Below, one piece after another: positions 46,398 through 54,043 of a stretch of DNA of 64,000 bases. The stretch spans positions 3,100,001 through 3,164,000 of the forward strand of contig NZ_JACIBU010000001.1 of NCBI RefSeq assembly GCF_014195485.1, in the 5' to 3' direction. Each line of letters begins with the position of its first letter. The stretch's first letter is position 1. A program made the translations under genes and the position numbers. The notes beneath the pieces are model-generated. The model had not been told where the DNA came from and searched no databases. It saw nothing but the letters and a program-made list of their open reading frames with translations. Source of the DNA: Modestobacter versicolor. Lineage in GTDB: Bacteria; Actinomycetota; Actinomycetes; Mycobacteriales; Geodermatophilaceae.

Positions 46398-47366
46398 GTG
46401 CTCCTCTCCCGTCGCGCTGCCCTGGCCCTCGCCCTCCCCTGGGCCGGCTGGGCGGCCGCCCGCGCGGCCGGTGCCGACCGCGGCTTCCCGCTGGTGCCGG
46501 CGATGGCGTTCACCCGGTACGCGGCCGGCACCAGCGTCCTGCCGGTGGCCGTCGCGGCGCTGACCCGCTCCCGGGCCGCGGCGCTGGTCGGCGGCGGAGC
46601 AGCGGCCGTGCTGGCCGGGTCCGTCCTCGGGCCCACCGTGCTCGCCGGCACCCGCCGGACCGTGGACGCCGGACCGCAGGGCCGCCCGCTGCGCGTGGTG
46701 ACGCTCAACATGCTGCACGGGCGGGCCGACCCGGCCGCCGTCGTCGCGCTCGCCCGCGGCACGGACGCCGACGTGCTGGCCCTCTCCGAGGTCACCCCGG
46801 ACGCGGTCACCGCGCTGCTGGGCACCGGCGTCGCCGACCTGCTCCCGCACGCCCACGTCGTGCCGGCCGCGGAGGGCCGACCGCCGGGCGGGGGCGGCGC
46901 GCTGTGGACCCGGCTGGAGGTGCTGTCCCGCAGCGTGGTGCCCGGCCGCTTCGGGCAGCCCGCCGTCCGGCTGGCGGTGCCCGGTGGAGCCGACGTCGAG
47001 GTGACCGCCGTGCACACCCACCCGCCGTCCCGGTCGACCCGCCACGTCCTCCGCTGGGAGGAGGACCTGCGGCTGCTCCCGGAGCCCGAGGACGACGTGC
47101 TCCGGGTGCTGGCCGGCGACTACAACGCGACCCCGGACCACACGGCGTTCCGGCGGCTGCTCCGCCGGGGCTGGGTGGACGCCGCCGCGGCCACCGGGCA
47201 GGCGCTGCGCCCGACCTGGTCGCTGGAGCACGCCCGGCTGCCCCGGTTGAGCCTGGACCACGTGCTCGTGGACCCGCGGATCGGCGTGGCCGGCTTCCAG
47301 GTGGTGCACGTGCCCGGGAGCGACCACCGGGCCCTCGTCGCCGACCTGCGGCTGCCACCGGGCTGA
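46398..47366 (+). CDS. Endonuclease/exonuclease/phosphatase family protein
   Basis: A 322-residue EEP-fold protein. Three N-terminal hydrophobic segments precede the catalytic domain: RVVTLNMLHGRADP, DVLALSEVTPDAV, VEVTAVHTHPP, LAGDYNATPDHTAFRRLL and SLDHVLVDPRIGV, ending GSDHRALVADL. The Asn, Glu, Asp-Asn and Asp-His residues of the family are present. Substrate may be a phospholipid, inositol phosphate or nucleic acid. GTG 46398 lies seven bases after AGGA; the divergent CYTH-CHAD start is 126 bases away. Confidence 0.85.
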   Translation: MLLSRRAALALALPWAGWAAARAAGADRGFPLVPAMAFTRYAAGTSVLPVAVAALTRSRAAALVGGGAAAVLAGSVLGPTVLAGTRRTVDAGPQGRPLRVVTLNMLHGRADPAAVVALARGTDADVLALSEVTPDAVTALLGTGVADLLPHAHVVPAAEGRPPGGGGALWTRLEVLSRSVVPGRFGQPAVRLAVPGGADVEVTAVHTHPPSRSTRHVLRWEEDLRLLPEPEDDVLRVLAGDYNATPDHTAFRRLLRRGWVDAAAATGQALRPTWSLEHARLPRLSLDHVLVDPRIGVAGFQVVHVPGSDHRALVADLRLPPG

Positions 47367-47381
47367 GCCGGGGAGGAGAGC

Positions 47382-47416
47382 CCCGGGCGGCGGGTTCCGC
47401 ACCACCGCCGCCCGGG
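47382..47416 (+). terminator. Hairpin after the EEP gene
   Basis: Twelve-base perfect arms CCCGGGCGGCGG (47382-47393) and CCGCCGCCCGGG (47405-47416), 15 bases past the stop. It lies between convergent genes and could serve both. Confidence 0.65.
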
Positions 47417-47535
47417 CCCCTCGGGCATGCCCGCATCGACGCGATGTGCACGCAGGGCGTGTTACGTCTCTGTGAACCGGCGTGTCGCCGCGCGCGGGGT
47501 CACGTTCTGCGAACGGGTCCGGACAGCGCGTCGGG

Positions 47536-47751
47536 TCAGTCGACCCGGACGTCCTCCTGGCCGACCACCGAGACGACGTCACCGCGGTGCAGCTGCCGGC
47601 CGCGGCGCTCCTCGGGCTCGCCGTTCACGGTGACGTCGCCGGAGGCGAGGACGTCCTTCACCTGGGCGCCGGAGGGCACGGCGTCGACCAGCTTCAGCAG
47701 CTGGCCCAGCCGGATGGACTCCTCGCCGGGACGGATCTCGATGGTGCGCAC
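47536..47751 (-). CDS. S4 domain RNA-binding protein
   Basis: A 71-residue free-standing S4 protein (YbcJ/RlbA-like). IRLGQLLKLVDAVPSGAQVKDVLASGDVTVNGEPEERRGRQLHRGD is the S4 fold with its conserved G-D-V-x-V-N-G turn. Such proteins bind structured RNA, often ribosomal. It is 19 bases downstream of the MOSC gene and probably in the same transcript. Gap 47367-47535 holds only the hairpin above. Confidence 0.85.
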   Translation of the reverse strand: MRTIEIRPGEESIRLGQLLKLVDAVPSGAQVKDVLASGDVTVNGEPEERRGRQLHRGDVVSVVGQEDVRVD

Positions 47752-47770
47752 GTCGTCGATCCTCCCCCGG

Positions 47771-48499
47771 TCAGGCCGGGGCGACGACGTCGCCCACGGC
47801 GAGCTCCCCCGGCCGGGCGACCAGCGCGCCGACCGCCAGCGCCCCGCCGAGCTCCCGGTGGATGGTCTTGAGCACCCCGGTGTCCCGGCCGATGCCGCCG
47901 GCCTGCGGCCGGGTGGTCATCACGCAGCGCGGCACCCGCCGGACGACGTCCAGCTCGGCGGTGCCCGCCCGCACCCGGGAGCCGACCAGCGCGTCCTCCC
48001 CGGCACCGGCCAGCAGCACGTTGGCCCGGAAGCGCCGCCGGTCCCAGCTGCCCAGCGACCCGGTCGACAGCAGGGTCACCCGGGCGTCGGCGTTGTCGTG
48101 GAAGGCGCCGTCGGCTCCGGCGAAGGGGTTCCACCGGCCGCCCTCACCCTGCTCGTCGTCGGCCGGGTCCTCGTAGCGCCGGGCGCCGGAGACCTCGGCG
48201 GCCGGGCGCAACGCCACCGGCCGGCCGGCCCAGCCGGAGAGCACCGCGTCGTCGCGGGTGACCGTGCCGTCGGGGAGCACGACCTCGGCCCGCCCGTCGG
48301 CCCGCAGCCGGCCGGTCGCGAACAGCAGGTCCGGCACCCGCCGGGCGGTCAGCCCGAAGCCGGTCGCCACGTCGAACAGCGCCCAGCCGCGGTCGCCGGC
48401 GATCCCCTCCGGACCCAGCTCGGCGCGGTCCAGGCGCTCGCCCTGCAGCGACTTCACCGGGAACCGCCACAGCTCCAGCACCCGCAGCTCCGCGGTCAC
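47771..48499 (-). CDS. MOSC domain protein
   Basis: A 242-residue MOSC protein with the N-terminal beta-barrel extension (ELWRFPVKSLQGERLDRAELGPEGIAGDRGWALFD). The core FRANVLLAGAGEDALVGSRVRAGTAELDVVRRVPRCVMTTR contains the conserved cysteine thought to bind the molybdenum cofactor. It resembles YiiM/MTARC-like proteins that reduce N-hydroxylated compounds. GTG 48499 overlaps the upstream stop by four bases, so translation is coupled to the epimerase gene. Confidence 0.87.
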   Translation of the reverse strand: MTAELRVLELWRFPVKSLQGERLDRAELGPEGIAGDRGWALFDVATGFGLTARRVPDLLFATGRLRADGRAEVVLPDGTVTRDDAVLSGWAGRPVALRPAAEVSGARRYEDPADDEQGEGGRWNPFAGADGAFHDNADARVTLLSTGSLGSWDRRRFRANVLLAGAGEDALVGSRVRAGTAELDVVRRVPRCVMTTRPQAGGIGRDTGVLKTIHRELGGALAVGALVARPGELAVGDVVAPA

Positions 48500-49416
48500 G
48501 CCGGCGTCCACCCCAGGGTCCAGGTGCCCGACCAGGTCTCCCCCGGCTCCAGCACGACCAGGTCGGCGCCGTCGGCCAGCGCGTTCGGCGGGCAGGTCAT
48601 CGGCTCGACCGCCAGGCTCCGCCGCTGCTGCCCGGCCGGCAGGGTGTCGCCGGAGAAGACCTGCAGCCACGACCACGACCCGTCGACGGCGAGCTCCAGC
48701 GCCCCGGCCGGGCCGCTGAGCCGCACCCTGGCCCAGCCGTCGTCGTCCCGGACCAGGTCGGTCACCGGGTCGTCGAGCCGGCGGTCGCCGATCCGGCCGA
48801 CGGCGCCGTCGAACGGCCGGTTCTCGCCGGTCGGCAGGCCGCCGTCCACGACCATCGCCGTCCGCGCCGGGACGGTCAGCGACGCGTCGGCCAGCCCGCC
48901 GTCGGCGTCGGCGCCCACGTGCAGGTAGGGGTGCATGCCCACGCCGAACGGGGCCGCGGCGTCACCGGCGTTGCGCACCCGCACCGTGACCGTGAGGCGC
49001 CCGGGCGCGAGGTCGTAGTCCAGCGCGGCCGCGAGCCGGAACGGGTAGCCGGCCCGGGGCTCGACGACGGCGCCGACGGTCACCCCGGCCGGCCGCTCCG
49101 CGAGCACCGCGAACGGCTGCGCCGAGACCAGCCCGTGCACCGCGTTCGGGGAGGCCGGGCTGACCACGTCGAGCTGCAGGTCGCGGCCCGCCCACCGCCA
49201 GCTCCCGCCGCGCAGCCGGTTGGGCCAGGGCAGCAGCACGCCACCCCGCCGTCCGGCCGGCACGGTGCCCGAGGCGTAGCCGTCGAGCACGTGCCAGTCG
49301 CCGGTGACCAGCTCCCGCAGACCGCCGCCGCGCAGGTCGACGGCGAGCCGGGTGTTCCCCAGCGACACCTCGGCGTCCCGGGGCTCGGTGGGCGGGAAGG
49401 GCGGGTCCAGCGGCAT
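48496..49416 (-). CDS. Aldose 1-epimerase family protein
   Basis: A 306-residue galactose mutarotase-like protein interconverting sugar anomers. LPWPNRLRGGSWRWAGRDLQLDV, NAVHGLVSAQPFAVLAER (one catalytic His), GVGMHPYLHVGADADG (the second) and LAVEPMTCPPNALADG (the catalytic Glu) are all present. ATG 49416 follows GAGGAGG. It heads an operon with the MOSC and S4 genes. The divergent gene start is 148 bases away, with a parS-like site in between. Confidence 0.9.
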   Translation of the reverse strand: MPLDPPFPPTEPRDAEVSLGNTRLAVDLRGGGLRELVTGDWHVLDGYASGTVPAGRRGGVLLPWPNRLRGGSWRWAGRDLQLDVVSPASPNAVHGLVSAQPFAVLAERPAGVTVGAVVEPRAGYPFRLAAALDYDLAPGRLTVTVRVRNAGDAAAPFGVGMHPYLHVGADADGGLADASLTVPARTAMVVDGGLPTGENRPFDGAVGRIGDRRLDDPVTDLVRDDDGWARVRLSGPAGALELAVDGSWSWLQVFSGDTLPAGQQRRSLAVEPMTCPPNALADGADLVVLEPGETWSGTWTLGWTPA

Positions 49417-49467
49417 GGGTCCTCCTCGGCAGGCTCGCGGACAGCTCACCACAGCGGCCCGCCGCGC

Positions 49468-49481
49468 GTTCCACGTGGAAC
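49468..49481. promoter_or_regulatory. parS-like ParB binding site 4
   Basis: GTTCCACGTGGAAC, exact copy, in the divergent intergenic region between the epimerase and the DUF1707 gene. Confidence 0.75.
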
Positions 49482-49564
49482 CTGGCGAACTGGTGACAGA
49501 CGTCAGTGGTCCGCGGGGTCCGGCGGCGCCAGACTGGTGCCAGCGACCGACCGAGGAGTCCGGA

Positions 49565-50092
49565 ATGCCCGAGTCCCACCTGCGCGCCTCCGATGCCGAC
49601 CGTGCCGCGGTCGCCGACGTCCTGGGCGGCCACATGTCCGCCGGCCGGCTCACCGTCGCCGAGTACGACGAGCGGCTGGCCCGCGCCTACGCCGCCCGGA
49701 CCTACGGGGAGCTGGCCGAGCTGACCGCCGACCTGCCCGCTCCCGCGCCGACGGCCCCGGCGCAGGAGACCGCCCCGGCTCCCGCCCCGGGGGCCTGCGG
49801 CGGCCAGGACTGGTCGCGGTACTGGGCGCACGGCTGGTCCGGCGGCTGGACGGGCGGCTGGGCCGGGAGCACCGGCCTGCGCGCCGCCTGGGCCAGCTGG
49901 CTGACCACCGCGGTGATCGTGGTGGGCATCTGGGCGCTCAGCTCGGCGGCGTCCGGCGACCTCCTCTACCCCTGGCCGGTCTGGGTGATCGGGCCGTGGG
50001 GCGTCGTGCTGCTCGCCCAGTCCCTGGGTGCGGGCCCCGGCCGCGACCGGCAGCCGGCGCTGCACGGCGGGGCACCGCACCGGGACCGATGA
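49565..50092 (+). CDS. DUF1707 (SHOCT-like) membrane protein
   Basis: A 175-residue protein. The N-terminal DUF1707 motif is textbook: LRASDADRAAVADVLGGHMSAGRLTVAEYDERLARAYAARTYGELAELTADLP. After a Pro/Ala linker there is a Trp/Gly-rich stretch (RYWAHGWSGGWTGGWAGS) and two membrane segments. The ATG follows GAGGAG. Its stop overlaps the start of the CBS gene by four bases (ATGA), so the two are coupled. The role of DUF1707 proteins is not established. Confidence 0.87.
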   Translation: MPESHLRASDADRAAVADVLGGHMSAGRLTVAEYDERLARAYAARTYGELAELTADLPAPAPTAPAQETAPAPAPGACGGQDWSRYWAHGWSGGWTGGWAGSTGLRAAWASWLTTAVIVVGIWALSSAASGDLLYPWPVWVIGPWGVVLLAQSLGAGPGRDRQPALHGGAPHRDR

Positions 50093-50838
50093 CCGAGGGC
50101 TCCCGGGCCGCGGAGTTCCTGGGGCTGTTCAACGAGGTCGAGCAGCACCTGCGCAGCTCGCTCGGGCGGGCCGACCACGAGTCGTTCAGCAGCCTGGCCA
50201 GCGCCTACGCCGAGCGCACCCGCCTGCCGCGCAGCGTGCTGCGCGACCTGGGCACCTTCGCCGAGCTGCGCAACGTGATCAGCCACCAGCGCTACTACGA
50301 CGGCCGGCCGATCGCCGACCCGGCGCCCGGGGTGCTCGAGCACCTGGGCCAGGTGCGCGACCTGCTGCTGCGGCCGCCGACCGTGCTCAGCGTGCTGGCC
50401 GGCCGGGCGGTGGTGTCGGTGCGGGCCGACGACCCGGTCCGCGCGGTGCTGCACCAGGTGCGCACCCTGGACTACTCGCAGTTCCCGGTCTACGACGACG
50501 CCGGCTGGGCCGGGCTGGTCACCACCAACGCGATCGCCCGCTGGTTCGCCCGGCAGGTGGACGACGACGAGGTGACCACCGGCGAGGAGCCGGTGGCCGC
50601 GGTGCTGGCCTGCGCCGAGGACCAGGACGCCGCCCTGCACGTGCCGCGGACCACCACCGCCGCGGAGGCGATCGAGCTGCTCGGCCGGCCGCTGGCCCAC
50701 GGGCCCCGGCCGCGGGCGCTGGTGGTCACCGACTCCGGCCGGGAGGGCCAGGCGCCGCTCGGGGTGGTCGTGGACGAGGACCTGTCCGCGCTGCACCGGG
50801 CGCTGGACGTCCCCGCCGCGCCGGGCCGCCGGCGCTGA
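50089..50838 (+). CDS. CBS domain protein
   Basis: A 249-residue protein. An N-terminal helical part (LGLFNEVEQHLRSSLGR, LRDLGTFAELRNVISHQRYYDGRPIADPAPGVLEHLGQVRDLLLRPPTVL) precedes a CBS pair (about 115-240; VSVRADDPVRAVLHQVRTLDYSQFPVYDDAGWAGLVTTNAIARWF). CBS pairs bind adenine nucleotides and regulate partners. The N-terminal half resembles a DUF86/HEPN-like helical fold, but this is only an impression. It is coupled to the DUF1707 gene. Confidence 0.8.
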   Translation: MTEGSRAAEFLGLFNEVEQHLRSSLGRADHESFSSLASAYAERTRLPRSVLRDLGTFAELRNVISHQRYYDGRPIADPAPGVLEHLGQVRDLLLRPPTVLSVLAGRAVVSVRADDPVRAVLHQVRTLDYSQFPVYDDAGWAGLVTTNAIARWFARQVDDDEVTTGEEPVAAVLACAEDQDAALHVPRTTTAAEAIELLGRPLAHGPRPRALVVTDSGREGQAPLGVVVDEDLSALHRALDVPAAPGRRR

Positions 50839-50884
50839 GCCACCGAGCCCGACGGCCGCGCCCGGGACCGACCCCGGACGCGCG

Positions 50885-50918
50885 AGAGCGCCGGGACCCT
50901 GGGGGTCACCGGCGCTCT
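50885..50918 (+). terminator. Hairpin after the CBS gene
   Basis: Ten-base perfect arms AGAGCGCCGG (50885-50894) and CCGGCGCTCT (50909-50918), 47 bases past the stop. It faces the tRNA gene on the other strand and may serve both transcripts. Confidence 0.6.
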
Positions 50919-50945
50919 GGAGCCCTCCGGGGAGGGGACCGCGGG

Positions 50946-51028
50946 TGGGCAAGGGGGGAGTTGAACCCCCACGTCCTCTCGGACACACGGACCTGAACCG
51001 TGCGCGTCTGCCATTCCGCCACTTGCCC
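50946..51028 (-). tRNA. tRNA-Leu (CAG)
   Basis: Acceptor stem GGGCAAG/CTTGCCC. The anticodon stem-loop CACGG-TTCAGGT-CCGTG gives anticodon CAG. A long variable arm (GTGTCCGAGAGGACGT) is as expected for leucine. T arm is GGGGG-TTCAACT-CCCCC. Length is 83 bases with discriminator A; CCA is not encoded. A tRNA-Leu(CAG) gene also lies next to fhaA in mycobacteria, so position is conserved. Confidence 0.93.
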
Positions 51029-51137
51029 TGGCGAGGAAGAACAGTAGCAGCCGGCAACCGGCACCCTGCCCCCACCCCCGCCCCCCGCTCCGGCGCGCCC
51101 CGCCACCGCCGGCGCTCCCGCTGGTAGACAGTGCCCG

Positions 51138-51172
51138 GGACGCCGGACGGACGAAAGTCGTCCGGGGCGTCC
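51138..51172 (+). other. Stable hairpin upstream of the fhaA operon
   Basis: GGACGCC (51138) pairs with GGGCGTCC-like sequence (to 51172), and the inner stem is capped by a GAAA tetraloop (51153-51156). It lies between the tRNA and fhaA, about 90 bases before the start. It could be an upstream terminator, a leader element of the operon or a small RNA. The whole gap 51029-51261 (233 bases) contains no gene. Confidence 0.4.
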
Positions 51173-51261
51173 TGCGCTTCCCGACCGGTCCGGCGACCCT
51201 CCCCCGGTTACGATCAGCGCTCAAGGCAGTGGGAGGTCAGCCGAAACGCGAGGGAGCGACT

Positions 51262-52071
51262 GTGGGTGTGCTGCAGCGCTTCGAGCGACGCCTCGAGGGC
51301 ATGGTCGGTCTGGCGTTCGCCCGGGTCTTCAAGGGCAAGGTCCACCCGGCCGAGATCGCGCACGCCCTGCAGCGCGAGGCCGACGAGCAGCGCTCCGTGC
51401 TCAGCGGCGGCCGCGTGCTCTCCCCCAACCTGTTCGTGGTGAGCCTCGGCCCGGTCGACTTCGACAACCTGGCCGAGTGGTCCGAGCAGCTGGCCGGCGA
51501 GCTCGCCGACATGGTCGCCGAGCACATCGAGGCCGAGGGCTACCAGACCTTCGGCGACATCGAGGTACGCCTGGAGCGCGACGAGGAGCTGCGCACCGGC
51601 GTGTTCGAGGTCGCCTCGCACGTGGCCGGCGCCGGGGCCCCGCACCGCGCCGAGCCCGCCGCCCCGCCCGTACCCCCGGCCCCGCCCGGCCTGCCCCCGC
51701 TCCCGCCGCTGGCCGGGATGCGCGCGCACGCCACCGACACCGGCGCCCAGGACCCGCCCGTCGTCGGCCGGCCCGGCCAGCGGGTGTCCCACGTCCTGGT
51801 CGTCGACGGCCCGGGCACCAAGCACGTCCTGGAGCCGGGCAGCAACGTGCTCGGCCGCGGCACCGAGGCCGACATCCGGCTGCCCGACACCGGGGTGAGC
51901 CGCAAGCACGCCGACGTCCAGCTGCACGGCGGCACGGTCACCGTCGAGGACCTGGGCTCCACCAACGGCACGCTGGTCAACGGCCGCCGGGTGGCCAGCC
52001 AGGACCTCGCGGACGGCGACGTCATCAGGATCGGCCACTCCGTGCTGGTCTACCGGCAGGACGGCTCGTGA
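51262..52071 (+). CDS. fhaA: FHA domain protein FhaA
   Basis: A 269-residue cytoplasmic adaptor. The N-terminal FhaA-type domain (DUF3662; GVLQRFERRLEGMVGLAFARVFKGKVHPAEIAHALQREAD) precedes a Pro-rich linker. The C-terminal FHA domain (SHVLVVDGPGTKHVLEPGSNVLGRGTEADIRLPDTGVSRKHADV...EDLGSTNGTLVNG) has GRG, SRKH and STNGT for phosphothreonine binding. In mycobacteria FhaA binds PknB-phosphorylated MviN/CwlM. GTG 51262 follows GAGGGAG. It is first gene of the wall-kinase operon. Confidence 0.95.
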   Translation: MGVLQRFERRLEGMVGLAFARVFKGKVHPAEIAHALQREADEQRSVLSGGRVLSPNLFVVSLGPVDFDNLAEWSEQLAGELADMVAEHIEAEGYQTFGDIEVRLERDEELRTGVFEVASHVAGAGAPHRAEPAAPPVPPAPPGLPPLPPLAGMRAHATDTGAQDPPVVGRPGQRVSHVLVVDGPGTKHVLEPGSNVLGRGTEADIRLPDTGVSRKHADVQLHGGTVTVEDLGSTNGTLVNGRRVASQDLADGDVIRIGHSVLVYRQDGS

Positions 52072-52105
52072 TCGAGGCCGCACAGCAGCCGGGGGTGGTC
52101 GGCTG

Positions 52106-52567
52106 ATGGCGGAGATCGTCGTCCAGGCCTTCCGCTTCGGGTTCCTGCTGCTGCTGTGGCTGTTCATCTTCGCGGCGTTCCGCGTGGTCCGCGCCGACCT
52201 GTTCGGCGGTCGCGCCGGCCGGGTCGCCTCCGTCCCGCCCCGGGCCGCCGCGGCCGGCCGCAAGCGCGGCGCACGCGGCCCCCGCCACCTGGTCGTCACC
52301 GCGGGCCCGCTCTCGGGCACCCGCATCACCCTCGGGGAGCAGGCGATCCTGATCGGCCGTGCCGACGACTCCACGCTCGTGCTCACCGACGACTTCGCCT
52401 CGTCGCGGCACGCGCGCCTGACCAACCGCACCGGCCAGTGGTACGTCGAGGACCTCGGCTCCACCAACGGCACCTACCTCGACCAGCAGCGCGTGCAGGG
52501 CCCGCTGCTGGTCGCCCCCGGCCAGCCGATCCGGATCGGGCAGACCGTGCTGGAGCTGCGCTCATGA
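52106..52567 (+). CDS. fhaB: FHA domain protein FhaB (FipA)
   Basis: A 153-residue protein with an N-terminal membrane helix (FGFLLLLWLFIFAAFRVV) and a C-terminal FHA domain (AILIGRADDSTLVLTDDFASSRHARLTNRTGQWYVEDLGSTNGTYLDQQRV). GRA, SSRH and STNGT are the phosphopeptide-binding residues. The mycobacterial homologue links PknA/PknB signalling to division proteins. It lies 34 bases after fhaA and overlaps pstP by four bases. Confidence 0.95.
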   Translation: MAEIVVQAFRFGFLLLLWLFIFAAFRVVRADLFGGRAGRVASVPPRAAAAGRKRGARGPRHLVVTAGPLSGTRITLGEQAILIGRADDSTLVLTDDFASSRHARLTNRTGQWYVEDLGSTNGTYLDQQRVQGPLLVAPGQPIRIGQTVLELRS

Positions 52568-53985
52568 CACTCGTCCTGCGCTACGCCGCGCGCTCCGACC
52601 GCGGCCTCATCCGCGGCACCAACCAGGACTCCGTCTACGCCGGCCCTCGACTGCTCGCCGTCGCCGACGGGATGGGCGGCCACGCCGCCGGCGACGTCGC
52701 CAGCAAGGTGGTCATCGCCGCGCTGGAGCACCTGGACGACGACGCCCCCTCCGGCGACCTGCTGCAGGCGCTGCGCCAGGCGGTCTTCGACGGCAGTGAG
52801 CACCTGCGCGAGGTCATCCGGGAGGCGCCGCACCTGGAGGGCATGGGTACGACGCTCACCGCCGTCCTCTTCGCCGGCGGCCGGCTGGGGCTGTGCCACG
52901 TCGGCGACTCCCGCGCCTACCTGATGCGCGACGGCGAGCTCGCCCAGATCACCCACGACGACACCTTCGTGCAGACGCTGATCGACGACGGCCGGATCAC
53001 CGAGGAGGAGGCGAACAGCCACCCGCAGCGCTCGCTGCTGCTGCGCGCCCTCAACGGCCAGGACGTCGAGCCCGACCTGTCGATGCGCGACGCCCGCGCC
53101 GGCGACCGCTACCTGCTCTGCTCCGACGGTCTCTCCGGCGTCGTGACCTTCGAGACGCTGGCCTCGGCGATGCGCGACCCCGACCCGCAGGCCACCGCCG
53201 ACCGGCTGATCGAGCTGGCGCTGCGCAGCGGCGGGCCGGACAACATCACCTGCATCGTCGCCGACGTCGTCGAGGACGACGGCCGGGGCGCCCTGATCGA
53301 ACCGGTGGTCGACGGTGCTGCCGGTGACAACCGCGGCCAGCGGGACGTCGACCCGCGCTCGGCGGCCGGCCGGGCCGCGCTGGCCGACCCGCAGCCGGCG
53401 CAGCAGAGCTCGCCGGCGGCCAGCAGCTCCCCGCCGCCGCGCCGTCGCCGGCCGGCCCGCACCGCGCTGATCGCGCTGGCCACCGTCGTCGTCCTGGGCG
53501 CCGCCGCGATCGGCACCTACCTGTTCGTGATGGACCACTGGTTCGTCGGGGTGGCCGAGACCGCCGACGGCGACGAGGTCGCGGTGTTCCAGGGGGTCGA
53601 CGCCTCCATCGTCGGCATCGACCTGTACCGGCTGGACCGGTCCACCGGGCTGGCGACCAGCGACCTCACCCAGGCCGCGCGCAGCCGGGTCTCCGGCGGG
53701 ATCGACGCCAGCGACCGCGCGGACGCCGAGCGCATCCTGGCCAACCTGCGCGAGCAGCAGCTCGAGCCGTGCCGGCCCGCGTCGAGCACCGCCGCCAGCA
53801 CGACCTCCGCCGCCCCCTCGGGCGCGACCACCCCGGCACCGGCCCCCGGCGCACCGACCACCGCCGCCGACCCGGCCGCCACCGGTGCCCCCACCCCTCC
53901 CGCACCGACGACGACGGGCTCGACGACGAGCACGGGGCGGTCCAGCTCCGGTGAGCCGGGAGTGGACTGCCGGGAGGCCGACTGA
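52564..53985 (+). CDS. pstP: PP2C Ser/Thr protein phosphatase PstP
   Basis: A 473-residue membrane phosphatase that reverses PknA/PknB phosphorylation. PP2C motifs: RSDRGLIRGTNQDSVYAG, LLAVADGMGGHAAGDVAS, HVGDSRAYLMRDGELAQITHDDTFV, LLCSDGLSGVV and GGPDNITCIVADV; the metal-binding aspartates are intact. The membrane helix is at about 300-322, followed by a short outer domain and a Thr/Pro/Ala tail ending in VDCREAD. ATG overlaps the fhaB stop (ATGA). Confidence 0.95.
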   Translation: MTLVLRYAARSDRGLIRGTNQDSVYAGPRLLAVADGMGGHAAGDVASKVVIAALEHLDDDAPSGDLLQALRQAVFDGSEHLREVIREAPHLEGMGTTLTAVLFAGGRLGLCHVGDSRAYLMRDGELAQITHDDTFVQTLIDDGRITEEEANSHPQRSLLLRALNGQDVEPDLSMRDARAGDRYLLCSDGLSGVVTFETLASAMRDPDPQATADRLIELALRSGGPDNITCIVADVVEDDGRGALIEPVVDGAAGDNRGQRDVDPRSAAGRAALADPQPAQQSSPAASSSPPPRRRRPARTALIALATVVVLGAAAIGTYLFVMDHWFVGVAETADGDEVAVFQGVDASIVGIDLYRLDRSTGLATSDLTQAARSRVSGGIDASDRADAERILANLREQQLEPCRPASSTAASTTSAAPSGATTPAPAPGAPTTAADPAATGAPTPPAPTTTGSTTSTGRSSSGEPGVDCREAD

Positions 53986-54043
53986 TGGCCGGCCGCCTGA
54001 TGACCCCCCGAGCAACCGGTCGAGCGACCGGGCGGACCCGACG

